51,595 bases of DNA from Treponema pectinovorum (GCF_900497595.1 NZ_UFQO01000008.1:1-51595), one strand, 5' to 3'. Numbered from the stretch's first letter, positions 1 through 8,968 are shown. The notes: a model not told the origin generated them from the sequence alone. Numbers and translations are program-made.

Positions 1-33
1 CTCCAATTGAATTTAATTTTTTTATATGACAGT

Positions 34-795
34 ATGTTTTCTATTATGAGTTCGTATACTGCAAAATTATTGAGGGGAACTTTTGCACTTAGCGTTTTGT
101 TTTTGAGCGCGTGTTTTTTAGTGCATGTTATGCTTCCCACAGAAGAAAAAACAGTTTCAGATTTTGATTCTTATGCATCTTTGATTAACTTTGATTATTC
201 TAACGAAATTGCTCTGGAAGCAGGACTAAAATCTGAATACCCTGAATTTGCTGGGGGCGTTGACCGTGCTCTTGAGCTTTATCGCCAGCCACATTCCAAA
301 GCCGCTGTTGAATGGTTTTACACACAGGTTACTGGAAGTCGTGCTGTTGCGCTTACGATTTTGGAAAACGCTGACAAAAACAACGTGCCTTTGAGCCTTG
401 CTTTTAGCCTTGCATTTGTCGAAAGCCGATTTAATCCAAAAGCGGTTAACAGAAATTCCAATGCAACTGTAGACAGAGGTTTGTTCCAGTTGAACAGCGC
501 ATCTTTCCCACGGCTTAGCGAAGAAGAATTTTTCGATCCGTCTGTAAGTGCACGTTACGGAATGATTCATTTGCGCTGGTGTATGGATTTGGCGGGAAAA
601 GGCAATGATGTTACCGCTCTTGCTATGTACAATGCAGGAACTTCTAGAGTAAGAGCCAACAAAACTCCACAACACACGCTCAACTATGTTGCCAAGATAA
701 GCGCCTATCGTGCAAGGATTGAAAGCCGTTTTAATTCGGACATAGTCGCTTTTTACGATGTGCCGTATAGAAACAGCGGTTTGGTTCGTAAGTAA
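34..795 (+). CDS. Lytic transglycosylase, SLT domain, membrane or lipoprotein anchored
   Basis: This is a soluble-lytic-transglycosylase-type muramidase that would cleave peptidoglycan glycan strands in the periplasm. The catalytic region shows the family pattern: a Glu in FVESRFNPKAV (about residue 130), then DRGLFQLN, then AMYNAGTSRV and a closing TLNYV. A hydrophobic N-terminus ends in LSAC, which could be a lipobox, so the protein is either a lipoprotein or held by an uncleaved helix. An upstream TTG at 7 is in frame, but ATG 34 or ATG 46 is more credible. There is no clear ribosome site, and a TATATG at 23-28 sits only 5 nt before ATG 34. The family is sure; the start is not. Confidence 0.85.
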   Translation: MFSIMSSYTAKLLRGTFALSVLFLSACFLVHVMLPTEEKTVSDFDSYASLINFDYSNEIALEAGLKSEYPEFAGGVDRALELYRQPHSKAAVEWFYTQVTGSRAVALTILENADKNNVPLSLAFSLAFVESRFNPKAVNRNSNATVDRGLFQLNSASFPRLSEEEFFDPSVSARYGMIHLRWCMDLAGKGNDVTALAMYNAGTSRVRANKTPQHTLNYVAKISAYRARIESRFNSDIVAFYDVPYRNSGLVRK

Positions 796-806
796 TTCTG
801 TTTACG

Positions 807-832
807 CTCTCCTAAATTGGAGAGTTTTTTTT
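807..832 (+). terminator. Rho-independent terminator after the transglycosylase gene
   Basis: A six-base stem (CTCTCC / GGAGAG, 807-812 and 819-824) with a six-base loop is followed directly by eight T. It lies 12 nt past the stop codon. Confidence 0.8.
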
Positions 833-836
833 ATTT

Positions 837-1024
837 AAGGGCGCATCTGCCTTCCGGCAGACCGGGCTTTACGAGGCTACGGCTTTCGCCTACGACCAAG
901 CACAAAGCGCTTGTTTTCGCTTGTGCACACGGAGGTGTACTTACAAAATAATATCGACAGTTTTGTTAAAAACTGTCGGTTAAAGAAAAACACGGAAGTT
1001 TTTCTTTAACGCCAATCCCTTGCA
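837..1024 (+). repeat. Modular hairpin repeat, copy A
   Basis: This fills most of the 796-1102 gap between the convergent transglycosylase and thyX genes. It contains a GC-rich module (837-922), a hairpin GTGCAC / GTGTAC with loop ACGGAG (923-940), a near-palindrome CGACAGTTTT / AAAACTGTCG (955-978), and a perfect 13-bp hairpin GTTAAAGAAAAAC / GTTTTTCTTTAAC with loop ACGGAA (979-1010). The same modules recur in copies B, D and E. No convincing gene lies inside it. Confidence 0.85.
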
Positions 1025-1102
1025 CGATTTTTGCGACTTACAAATATTGCAGTTTTGCAGCGGAATGTCTTTTAAACAAAAATTTGGATTTTTTTTGATT
1101 TG

Positions 1103-1789
1103 TTATAATTCTAATGGAATGGTGTTTTCTTTTTTTGGACGTCGACCGCAACATTTGCTTTCTGTACACCAACCTGTAACATCGCACTTTGGAACAAAAA
1201 AATTATCGCAAATCCATTTCCATTCATTTGAATATTCGCTTAAAGAGGTTTTTATTTCGTTTGCCATTTTGCGAATTTCTATGTATGCGCGAGTGCAAAG
1301 CCTCTGGTTCATAAGTGCAATCATGTTGCGCAAATTTCTTTTGTCGACGATTTTTGTCATCATCCCAAGCGGAAGTATATTTGCCGCATCTTCTTTAGAA
1401 ACTCCAGCTTCTATAAGTTTTGCGTAAGTTTTTTTTATTTCTTCCATGCATCCATCATATATCTTTTTTGCGTTTTCGTTTTTTGTTACGCTTTGTGGCA
1501 GGTAAAAATCAAATTTTTCGCAGTTTACATATCTGGTCGATTCCTGTAAACGAGTTGGAGCGCCACCGATATGCGTGTAGTATTCTCTAATCGCCCTTGC
1601 AGAATAGCCTTCTATGCAAAGTTCTATGTCTACGTATTCCAATACGCGCCCATGTCCGCTTATTATGCAGTCTTGAGCACGCTTTATGTTTTTTTCTTTA
1701 GAATCTATTGGCGAATTCCAGCAGACACCTGCCATTTTGCCGATTTTTTGCAGTGGGAATTTATCTGTAGAGTCAAAAATCGTTATCAT
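1103..1789 (-). CDS. thyX: FAD-dependent thymidylate synthase (ThyX)
   Basis: ThyX methylates dUMP to dTMP using methylene-tetrahydrofolate and reduced FAD, and would supply thymidylate in an organism without ThyA. The 228-aa length is normal for the family. The nucleotide and FAD-binding stretch reads HIGGAPTRLQESTRY, a variant of the usual RHRxxSxNExSxRY signature, followed by the family's LPLGMMTKI and a C-terminal helix with NMIALMNQRL. The last 40 residues add a cysteine cluster (CDVTGWCTESKCC) that could bind metal. The gene lies 41 nt downstream of pflA on the same strand and is probably co-transcribed with it. An AAGGA about 13 nt before the ATG is a distant ribosome site. Confidence 0.88.
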   Translation of the reverse strand: MITIFDSTDKFPLQKIGKMAGVCWNSPIDSKEKNIKRAQDCIISGHGRVLEYVDIELCIEGYSARAIREYYTHIGGAPTRLQESTRYVNCEKFDFYLPQSVTKNENAKKIYDGCMEEIKKTYAKLIEAGVSKEDAANILPLGMMTKIVDKRNLRNMIALMNQRLCTRAYIEIRKMANEIKTSLSEYSNEWKWICDNFFVPKCDVTGWCTESKCCGRRPKKENTIPLEL

Positions 1790-1830
1790 TTTTACACATA
1801 TTCCTTGTGTTCGTATTTTATCTTAAAAAT

Positions 1831-2577
1831 TTATTCTTTCCAGCGGGTATATTTGTCGCATTCAAGAATTTGCTTTGCCTTTTCTATGCTTTCTTGCGTT
1901 GGGCTTGGGGTCGATTCCAACGGATATTTTATACCCATTTCGTGATACTTTGTAATAGCAAGTCCGTGATAAGGCAAAATTTCTACACGATAAACATTTG
2001 ACAAAGTTCTAATAAAATCTCTTGTCTGCGTTAAGTATTGCTCGTTTTCTGTAATTCCAGGAACTAAGACGTGCCTTATCCAAATAGGCTTTTGAATTTT
2101 ATCGAGATATAAAAACATTTCGTGAACGTTTTTTCCTGTATGACCGGTCAACTTTATGTGTTCTTCTTCGTTTATGTGTTTAATGTCCATTAGAATAAGG
2201 TCTGTAACATCCATAAGTTTTTTGAATTTTTCAAACCATTCGCCTTCTTCTGTGAAAGGTCCGCCTGCGGTATCTATACAGGTGTTTATTCCAAGTTTTT
2301 TTGCTTTTGTAAAAAGTTCCAATAAAAAGTCTATCTGCAAAAGAGGCTCTCCGCCGCTAACGGTAATTCCACCCTTTTTGCCCCAGTAGGCACGACAAGA
2401 AAGTGCTTCTTTTAGAACCTCGTCAGTTTCCATCAATTTGCCGTCTTTCATAATCCACGTGTCTGGATTGTGGCAATATTTACAGCGATAGTTGCACCCC
2501 GCAAAAAAAACGATAAAACGACTTCCCGGCCCGTCAACGCAACCAAAACTCTCAAATTGATGAATATAGCCTTTCAT
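1831..2577 (-). CDS. pflA: Pyruvate formate-lyase activating enzyme (radical SAM)
   Basis: This is a glycyl-radical-enzyme activase. It uses a 4Fe-4S cluster and S-adenosylmethionine to install the glycyl radical on pyruvate formate-lyase, so it points to anaerobic mixed-acid metabolism. The cluster motif CNYRCKYC (about residues 28-35) is followed by HNPDTW, diagnostic of the PflA subfamily, and by the SAM-binding VSGGEPLLQ. The 248-aa length matches known PflA. The start is supported by AGAGGT eight nt before the ATG. The lyase itself is not in this window. An alternative activase specificity for another glycyl radical enzyme is less likely because there is no ferredoxin-like insert. Confidence 0.93.
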   Translation of the reverse strand: MKGYIHQFESFGCVDGPGSRFIVFFAGCNYRCKYCHNPDTWIMKDGKLMETDEVLKEALSCRAYWGKKGGITVSGGEPLLQIDFLLELFTKAKKLGINTCIDTAGGPFTEEGEWFEKFKKLMDVTDLILMDIKHINEEEHIKLTGHTGKNVHEMFLYLDKIQKPIWIRHVLVPGITENEQYLTQTRDFIRTLSNVYRVEILPYHGLAITKYHEMGIKYPLESTPSPTQESIEKAKQILECDKYTRWKE

Positions 2578-2617
2578 AATATACCTCTGCTATATAATTT
2601 AACAAATTTGAGGGTGT

Positions 2618-2798
2618 ATGAACACAAAAAGAATAGAATAACTTGTTAAGAAAATATGTTGGGAAAGAGGCGTAATCGATATGGGGGATAGAAGTGGGTA
2701 AAGATAAGAATTGAGGATTTTGTAAAAATAAAGGAACACATCTGCAACTGGATTTTAAGGAACGGAGATGAAGTTAGAATAAGAAGAAGTCAGCGATG
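2618..2798 (+). pseudogene. Possible degraded short reading frame
   Basis: The 2578-2841 gap has no intact gene. A GAGGG followed by ATG at 2618 opens a frame that stops after seven codons. Protein-like stretches then continue in shifted frames, one reading LVKKICWERGVIDMGDRSG and one running from about 2695 to 2798 through KIRIEDFVKIKEHICNWIL. This looks like a small gene broken by frameshifts, but it could be chance. A TATAAT at 2593-2598 could be its old promoter. Confidence 0.2.
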
Positions 2799-2841
2799 AA
2801 AAATGAATTGATGGAAGGGATTTTACTCTCGCACACAATAA

Positions 2842-2877
2842 AAAATCCCCTGCGAGTTTTGCTTCACTGGGGATTTT
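2842..2877 (-). terminator. Terminator of the small lipoprotein gene
   Basis: A nine-base perfect stem (AAAATCCCC / GGGGATTTT) lies 24 nt past the stop of the minus-strand lipoprotein gene. Read on that strand, the stem runs into TTTTTTATT. Confidence 0.8.
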
Positions 2878-2900
2878 CCTTTTTTAGTGATTAGTTGTTT

Positions 2901-3539
2901 TTATTCAGCTTTTTCGATTTTTATTGACTGAATGTAAACTTCGTTTGAAGCACCTATGTAAATGTTTGTTCCATTTTGTGCATCTACTGTTACAACATAA
3001 TCAGGCATCTTTGCAGCTTTGCTGGTTGTATCTACTGTTTGTGTTTCTTCAGTTGTGCCTGTGTCGCCAATAGTTACTTCAAGCTTACGGTCGCCAGCTG
3101 GTTTCTTTGAATTCATAAACCAACCAACAGTGAGTTTTACCTTGCCTTTTACGTCTGCAATTTTTAATGCATCGCGTTTTATTAAAAGACCTTTTTTTGA
3201 ATCATAAAAGAAAGTTGTAAAATTAGGATCGCTCGCTTTTGTTGCTCCTATTCCTGTTCCGTTTTTAGATAGGGTTAGGTTAAGAACTGCACTTTCTCCT
3301 TTTGTTGTTATGTCTGATGTAAGAGTTCCCTTTGGGGTTAGGGCAGTTATTGCACTGTCTGTACTTGGAGTAAATGTCCAAGAGTCGAATGTTGAGACTG
3401 TTGAGGCTCCTCCGCTTCCACCACTGTTTCCTGGTTGTGATGTTGGTTTGTCGTCATCACTACCACTGCTACATGCAACTGTTCCAAATAAGAGGGCTGT
3501 TGCTGCAAGCAGGATAGCCACTTTTGTTAACTTTTTCAT
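2901..3539 (-). CDS. Putative treponemal lipoprotein of unknown function
   Basis: The 212-aa product starts with a lipoprotein signal (KKLTKVAILLAATALLFG) ending in a lipobox TVAC, so Cys23 should be lipidated. A Ser/Gly/Asp-rich linker follows to about residue 45. The rest is a beta-rich domain of some 165 residues rich in Thr, Lys and Asp, ending in YIQSIKIEKAE. No enzyme motif is visible. The compact shape and final beta strands recall small carbohydrate-binding-type domains, but this is only a resemblance. A strong ribosome site (AAGGAG) precedes the ATG. It is a single gene with its own terminator. Its upstream side is an AT-rich gap of more than 700 bp holding repeat copy B. Confidence 0.75.
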   Translation of the reverse strand: MKKLTKVAILLAATALLFGTVACSSGSDDDKPTSQPGNSGGSGGASTVSTFDSWTFTPSTDSAITALTPKGTLTSDITTKGESAVLNLTLSKNGTGIGATKASDPNFTTFFYDSKKGLLIKRDALKIADVKGKVKLTVGWFMNSKKPAGDRKLEVTIGDTGTTEETQTVDTTSKAAKMPDYVVTVDAQNGTNIYIGASNEVYIQSIKIEKAE

Positions 3540-3914
3540 AAAAATTCTCCTTTTTTATCTGCATGAAAGATAAAGACTACCTTTTTATGCTGACATTTAT
3601 GTTTTATGCATATATTTTTAATGATAAAAGTTTAATTTAATTTTTCAGTGGTCGGGAATAGACTAAGTTGTTGCCATTTTTTAAAATACCGTTAAATTTA
3701 TAATTTATTATATAAACTAGAGTATATTTTATAGAAAAATAATTTATATTATGCTCTTTACAGTTAATGAGGAGAAAATTTGGATAATATCCAAAAACTC
3801 TTTTTTAAAGATATTGTCCATAAAAATAGTTTATTATCTATAATGCGATAACGGTGAAAAAAATGAATTATGTTGAATTTAAGATATAGAAGTGCTAGAG
3901 TCCTATGCATTTAG
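3540..3914. other. AT-rich intergenic region with a short palindrome
   Basis: This stretch separates the divergent lipoprotein and activase genes. It is very AT-rich and has no convincing open frame. A 17-bp perfect palindrome with centre ATA, TTTGGATAATATCCAAA, lies at 3779-3795 and could be an operator. A related half site (GATATTGTCC) follows at about 3810. Nothing else is recognisable. Confidence 0.4.
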
Positions 3915-4249
3915 GGGGAGAGAGATGCCTCCGTGTGGTGTTTAAGAAAAACGTCCGTGTTTTTCTTAAACGACAGTTTTTGCAAAACTGTCCTAAATGT
4001 TTGTAAATCGCACCTCCGTGTGCGACAAATGTTATAAATGCGGCAGGGATTGGCGTTAAAGAAAAACGTCCGTGTTTTTCTTTAACAGACAGTTTCTTTA
4101 CAAAAACTGTCGACATTTATTGTAAGTACACATCCGTGTGCGACAGCGACAGGGATTGTAGTGGCGGCGAAGCCGTTGGCGTAAGCCAATGGAGAGTTAG
4201 CGGAACCACGCAAAGCCCGGTTTTTATGCTTGCGTAAAAAGTCGCCCTT
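3915..4249 (-). repeat. Modular hairpin repeat, copy B (inverted, double hairpin unit)
   Basis: This copy is inverted relative to A, D and E. It has two hairpin units. The first is GTTTAAGAAAAAC / GTTTTTCTTAAAC (3940-3971) beside GACAGTTTT / AAAACTGTC (3972-3992). The second is GTTAAAGAAAAAC / GTTTTTCTTTAAC (4055-4086) beside GACAGTTT / AAACTGTC (4088-4111). The GC-rich module follows at about 4150-4249. The loops read GTCCGT on the plus strand, which is ACGGAC on the minus strand. It ends about 25 nt before the activase -10 box. Confidence 0.85.
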
Positions 4250-4274
4250 ACTCGCTTTAAGAGTATTTTAAGTA

Positions 4275-4280
4275 TATAAT
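4275..4280 (+). promoter_or_regulatory. Probable -10 box of the dehydratase activase gene
   Basis: A perfect TATAAT lies 34 nt before the ATG at 4315. No good -35 hexamer is visible at 16-18 nt. The start codon itself is set by AGAGG at 4304-4308. Confidence 0.5.
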
Positions 4281-4314
4281 GTAGAAAAGTTAGTTCATAT
4301 AAAAGAGGTACTTG

Positions 4315-7300
4315 ATGGAACTTTCAAATGTTAATTTTACTCCAGCTGTGACACCTGTGCGCATTGGTATTGATGTTGGCTCTACAACGGTTAAGGTTGT
4401 CTGCTTGGATGAAAACGATAAAATGCTTTATGGAGACTATCAGCGTCACCGTGCTGATATAAGAAATACGATTATTTCTGTTGTTTCCAAAGCGCTTGAT
4501 GTTATTGAAAAAGATTTGCCACTTGGCGAAAAGCATACCGTTTCTGTTAAGGTTACGGGGTCTGGTGGGCTTTCTGTTTCGCAATGGCTGAATATTCCAT
4601 TTATTCAGGAAGTTGTTGCGGCTACTACTGCGGTAAAAAAGCTTATTCCACAAACAGATGTTGTTATTGAGCTTGGCGGCGAAGATGCGAAGATTACTTA
4701 CTTTACTGGCGGTGTTGAGCAGAGAATGAACGGCACCTGTGCTGGTGGTACTGGTGCTTTTATTGACCAGATGGCCGCTCTTTTGGAAACCGACGCTCCA
4801 GGTCTTAACGCACTTGCGGCAGGATTTAACACTATATATCCGATTGCGGCACGCTGTGGCGTTTTTGCTAAGACAGATGTTCAACCGCTCATAAACGAAG
4901 GTGCTAGAAGAGAAGATATTGCGGCTTCTATATTTCAGGCGGTTGTAAATCAAACTATATCCGGTCTTGCCTGCGGTAAACCTATTCGCGGTAATGTGGC
5001 GTTTTTAGGTGGACCCTTGCACTTTCTTGACCAGTTGAGACAGCGTTTTATTGAAACTCTAAAACTCACTCCACAAGAAACTATTGTTCCAGAAGATTCT
5101 CAACTTTTTGTTGCTGCGGGTTCTGCTTTTTCTGCGGAAAAAAGATACACTTGCGTTGGTGGTGAAGCCCCTAAGTCGTTTTTAACGATTGCCCAGTTTA
5201 GAGATAGCCTTAAAAATCTTGAAGGTGCTGAATTAAACGAAGTTCAACGCCTTGAGCCCCTTTTTATAGATGAAGATGATTTAAAAGACTTTCGTGAACG
5301 CCATGCAAAAGACAAGGCTAGCCGTAGCAAATTGAGCGAGGCGAGCGGCCCTTTGTTTTTGGGATTGGATGCTGGTTCTACTACAACGAAGGCGGTTTTG
5401 GTTAATAAAAAAGGCGAGATTTTATGGGATTTTTACGATGTAAATGCTGGAAATCCTGTTGACCTTGCAGTGCGTGTTTTAAAAACTTTATATACGATAC
5501 TTCCTAAAGACTGTTATATTGCACGCTCTGTTTCTACTGGTTATGGAGAGGCACTGTTTCAAGCGGCTTTGGGTGTTGATGCTGGCGAAGTTGAAACGAT
5601 AACTCACTATCGTGCTGCTGAATTTTTTGTTCCTGGCGTTGAATTTTTGCTCGATATTGGTGGGCAAGACATGAAATGCCTAAGGATGAAAGATGGTGCA
5701 ATCACTTCTATTCAATTAAACGAAGCGTGTTCTGCAGGTTGTGGCTCGTTCCTTGCAAACTTTGCTAATTCAATGAACTTGGATATTCAAGAATTTTCTA
5801 AAAGGGCTCTTCTTGCAAAAAAGCCTGTTGACTTGGGTTCACGCTGTACTGTTTTTATGAACAGTAGAGTTAAGCAGGCACAAAAGGAAGGCGCTACTAT
5901 AGATGATATTTCTGCCGGACTTTCTTATTCCGTAATTAAAAATGCCTTGTTTAAAGTTATAAAACTTCGTCGTGCTTCTGAAATTGGAACAAAAGTTGTT
6001 GTACAGGGGGGAACTTTTTACAACGATGCGGTTCTTCGTGCATTTGAAAAAATTTCTGGTGTTGAAGTATTTAGACCCGATGTTGCAGGGCTTATGGGTG
6101 CGTACGGTTCTGCACTTATTGCATACGACCAGTGGTGCGATTTAACCGCTCCAAAGCCAGGTCAGGAAAAAGGCTGGATTCCGCCTAAGGTTGTTTCTAA
6201 TATAGCAACTTTGGAGCAGTTGGAATCTTTTAAAGTTGATCTTGAACTTACTCGTTGTGGCGGCTGCCAGAACAACTGTCTCTTGACGATAAACACTTTT
6301 TCTGCGGGTGGCGAAAAAAGGCAGTTTATAACGGGCAACAGGTGCGAAAGAGGATTGGAACTCCATAAGTTAAAGGATACTAAAACTGTCGACGGTTCTA
6401 ACAAACAGAATACAGGTATTGATGAAGCGCCTATTGAACTCCCTAATCTTTTTGACTGGAAATATAAGAGATTGTTTAATCACTATGTTCCGCTTAGACC
6501 AGAAGAAGCGCCAATGGGTAGCGTTGGAATTCCTAGAGTTCTTAACATGTACGAAAACTATCCAATGTGGTTCACTATTTTTACAAAATTGGGATTCCAG
6601 GTAAAATTGAGCCCTCGCTCTAACCGCATGATTTATGAGCGTGGTATAGATTCAATTCCTTCTGAATCTGTATGCTATCCTGCTAAGATAAGCCACGGCC
6701 ACATGGAGTCGCTTTTAAAGATGGGCTGCAAGTTTGTGTTCTACCCTTGCATTCCTTACGAAAAGCAGGAAGATTTGGGGGCAGGAAATCACTACAACTG
6801 TCCTGTTGTAACTTCTTATCCAGAAGTTTTAAAGCACAACCTCGATAATGTAATAAATGCAAAAGATTTGTTGTTTATGAATCCGTTCTTACCTATTTAC
6901 GATAAAATTCGCCTTAAGGAAAGATTTTATGAGGAGATTCACAAATATTATCCGACTTTGACAGAAAAACAGGTTTATGACGCTGTTGACGCAGGTTGGA
7001 AGGAGCAAGAGCAGTTTAAACTTGATACGGAAAATGCCGCAGAAGAAGCGCTCGAACAACTCGTTGTAAGCGGTGGTAACGGAATTGTGCTTGCGGGGCG
7101 CCCATATCACCTTGATCCAGAAATCAACCACGGAATTCCAGAGATGATTCACGGATTGGGGCTCGCTGTGTTTACAGAAGATTCTGTTGCTCACCTTGGT
7201 GCAATAGAGCGACCTTTGCGCATTGTTGACCAGTGGGTTTATCACAACAGGCTTTATCGTGCTGCAAATTTTGTTGCAGGAATGCCGAATCTGGAACTTG

Positions 7301-8886
7301 TTCAATTAACTTCTTTTGGCTGCGGGCTCGACGCTGTAACGGCAGATCAGGTTGACGACATAATGAAGGCAAAAAGCCGAATGTACACGCTCATTAAGAT
7401 TGATGAAGGAAGTAATCTTGGAGCAGTGCGAATAAGAATTCGTTCTTTGATTGCCGCTGTAAAAGCGCGCCAGCGTTCAAAGAAAAAGGTGATTGTAAAA
7501 TCTTCTGCATATCAGAGAGTTGTATTTACAGAAGAGATGAAAGGCGAATATACAGTCCTTTGTCCACAGATGTCGCCTATCCACATGAGATTAATCGAAG
7601 CCGCCTTTAGGTATTCGGGATATAAAATGGTTGTTCTGGATGCGGTCGATCCAAAAGCTGTTGATGCTGGTCTTAGATATGTAAATAACGACGCTTGCTA
7701 TCCTTCCATACTTGTTGCGGGGCAGATGATGCACGCTTTGGAAAGCGGAAAGTACGATATAAACAAAACTGCACTCCTGATTACTCAAACTGGTGGCGGT
7801 TGTCGTGCTACAAACTACATTGGCTTTATCCGTCGTGCATTAAACGATGCAGGCTGGGGACAGGTTCCGGTAATTTCATTGAACACAGTTGGTTTGGAAA
7901 AAAATCCCGGATTTAAATTCACCTTGCCTTTAGTTCATCGTGCGATGATGGCTTCGTTTATAGGCGACCTTTTGATGAGGGTTCTATACAGAGTTAGACC
8001 TTACGAGGCCGTTCCTGGAAGTGCAAATGCGCTTTACGAAAAATGGAATGCAAAGGTTATAAAGCAGTTAAAATCGCTTTCGATTTTTGGCTATCACAGA
8101 ATGATTAGAGGAATCGTTAAAGAGTTTGACAGGCTTCCAATTCTTCCTGTAAAAAAGCCACGCGTTGGAGTTGTTGGTGAAATTCTTGTAAAATTTCATC
8201 CTACTGCAAACAATGACCTTGTAAATGTAATAGAAAAAGAAGGTGCGGAATGCGTAATGCCTGACCTTATGGACTTTGTCTATTATACGATGGCAGACGG
8301 AAAATTCCGCCACAAAGAACTTGCCTTCCCTTCAAAAGAAGAGCGAAACGGCAAATTGATAATCAAAATGCTCGATTTTTATCGCTCATACAGCAACCAT
8401 TGTTTACGAAGAAGCCGCCGCTTTACAACTCCTACAAGTATTTGGAAGATGATGGATTCCGTAGAAGGAATTTGCCAAGTTGGAAACATAAGTGGCGAGG
8501 GGTGGTTCTTAACCGCAGAAATGATAGAGCTCATTCACTCTGGCGCTCCTTCTGTTGCTTGCGTACAGCCATTTGGTTGTCTTCCTAACCACATAACAGG
8601 AAAAGGAATGATTAAGGAATTGAGAAGAAAATTCCCACAGTCAAACATAAGCGCAATCGATTATGATCCTGGTGCGTCGGAAGTAAACCAGTTGAACCGC
8701 GTAAAACTTTTGCTTTCTAATGCGCCTGTAGGCGAAAACCCAGATGAATTGAAGAACGGCAAAATTTGGACAAAAAAAGGTCCGGTTGACCCGATTATCC
8801 AGTATGCGTCTGGCGGAAGTCAGTTTGTAGATGACGATCCAGTTGACGCTAAAAATATGATTCCTGCAACGACAGCTGTAAGTTAA
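4315..8886 (+). CDS. Giant acyl-CoA dehydratase activase (double BcrAD/BadFG ATPase plus DUF2229)
   Basis: This 1523-aa protein belongs to the activases of 2-hydroxyacyl-CoA dehydratases, which use ATP to push one electron into the dehydratase. Two ATPase domains of the ASKHA fold are visible. The first has GIDVGSTTVK near residue 19, GGEDAKIT and CAGGTGAF. The second has GLDAGSTTTK near 348, GGQDMK and CSAGCGSF near 470. The cysteine in each GAG/GCG loop is the usual 4Fe-4S ligand at the dimer interface. A CGGCQNNC motif near 648 opens a DUF2229-type region, and several conserved cysteines follow (CYPAK, NDACYPS, GGGCRATNY, QPFGCLPNH). The C-terminal third resembles dehydratase-subunit folds. 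ATG 4315 is chosen over TTG 4312. No dehydratase gene is adjacent, so the partner is unknown. Confidence 0.88.
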   Translation: MELSNVNFTPAVTPVRIGIDVGSTTVKVVCLDENDKMLYGDYQRHRADIRNTIISVVSKALDVIEKDLPLGEKHTVSVKVTGSGGLSVSQWLNIPFIQEVVAATTAVKKLIPQTDVVIELGGEDAKITYFTGGVEQRMNGTCAGGTGAFIDQMAALLETDAPGLNALAAGFNTIYPIAARCGVFAKTDVQPLINEGARREDIAASIFQAVVNQTISGLACGKPIRGNVAFLGGPLHFLDQLRQRFIETLKLTPQETIVPEDSQLFVAAGSAFSAEKRYTCVGGEAPKSFLTIAQFRDSLKNLEGAELNEVQRLEPLFIDEDDLKDFRERHAKDKASRSKLSEASGPLFLGLDAGSTTTKAVLVNKKGEILWDFYDVNAGNPVDLAVRVLKTLYTILPKDCYIARSVSTGYGEALFQAALGVDAGEVETITHYRAAEFFVPGVEFLLDIGGQDMKCLRMKDGAITSIQLNEACSAGCGSFLANFANSMNLDIQEFSKRALLAKKPVDLGSRCTVFMNSRVKQAQKEGATIDDISAGLSYSVIKNALFKVIKLRRASEIGTKVVVQGGTFYNDAVLRAFEKISGVEVFRPDVAGLMGAYGSALIAYDQWCDLTAPKPGQEKGWIPPKVVSNIATLEQLESFKVDLELTRCGGCQNNCLLTINTFSAGGEKRQFITGNRCERGLELHKLKDTKTVDGSNKQNTGIDEAPIELPNLFDWKYKRLFNHYVPLRPEEAPMGSVGIPRVLNMYENYPMWFTIFTKLGFQVKLSPRSNRMIYERGIDSIPSESVCYPAKISHGHMESLLKMGCKFVFYPCIPYEKQEDLGAGNHYNCPVVTSYPEVLKHNLDNVINAKDLLFMNPFLPIYDKIRLKERFYEEIHKYYPTLTEKQVYDAVDAGWKEQEQFKLDTENAAEEALEQLVVSGGNGIVLAGRPYHLDPEINHGIPEMIHGLGLAVFTEDSVAHLGAIERPLRIVDQWVYHNRLYRAANFVAGMPNLELVQLTSFGCGLDAVTADQVDDIMKAKSRMYTLIKIDEGSNLGAVRIRIRSLIAAVKARQRSKKKVIVKSSAYQRVVFTEEMKGEYTVLCPQMSPIHMRLIEAAFRYSGYKMVVLDAVDPKAVDAGLRYVNNDACYPSILVAGQMMHALESGKYDINKTALLITQTGGGCRATNYIGFIRRALNDAGWGQVPVISLNTVGLEKNPGFKFTLPLVHRAMMASFIGDLLMRVLYRVRPYEAVPGSANALYEKWNAKVIKQLKSLSIFGYHRMIRGIVKEFDRLPILPVKKPRVGVVGEILVKFHPTANNDLVNVIEKEGAECVMPDLMDFVYYTMADGKFRHKELAFPSKEERNGKLIIKMLDFYRSYSNHCLRRSRRFTTPTSIWKMMDSVEGICQVGNISGEGWFLTAEMIELIHSGAPSVACVQPFGCLPNHITGKGMIKELRRKFPQSNISAIDYDPGASEVNQLNRVKLLLSNAPVGENPDELKNGKIWTKKGPVDPIIQYASGGSQFVDDDPVDAKNMIPATTAVS

Positions 8887-8920
8887 TCGTGTATAGAAAA
8901 TTTGCATAAAATTGATATTT

Positions 8921-8968
8921 ACACCGCTTGAATTTGGATTTACATCTTTTTTTAAGCGGTGTTTTTTT
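8921..8968 (+). terminator. Rho-independent terminator of the activase gene
   Basis: A nine-base perfect stem (ACACCGCTT at 8921-8929, AAGCGGTGT at 8954-8962) ends in a run of seven T. It lies about 35 nt past the activase stop. Confidence 0.85.

Noticed and set aside
837-1010. CRISPR array or rRNA/tRNA fragment as explanation for the GC-rich gap sequences
   Set aside because: There are no regularly spaced identical repeats with unique spacers, and no cloverleaf or rRNA-like segments; the modules recur at distant loci in variable form.
1020-1427. Plus-strand open frame of 135 codons over thyX
   Set aside because: It is antisense to a clear ThyX gene, has no ribosome site and no family-like composition.
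3895-4116. Minus-strand 73-codon frame in the activase upstream gap
   Set aside because: It lies within repeat copy B and its residues simply translate the hairpin arms.
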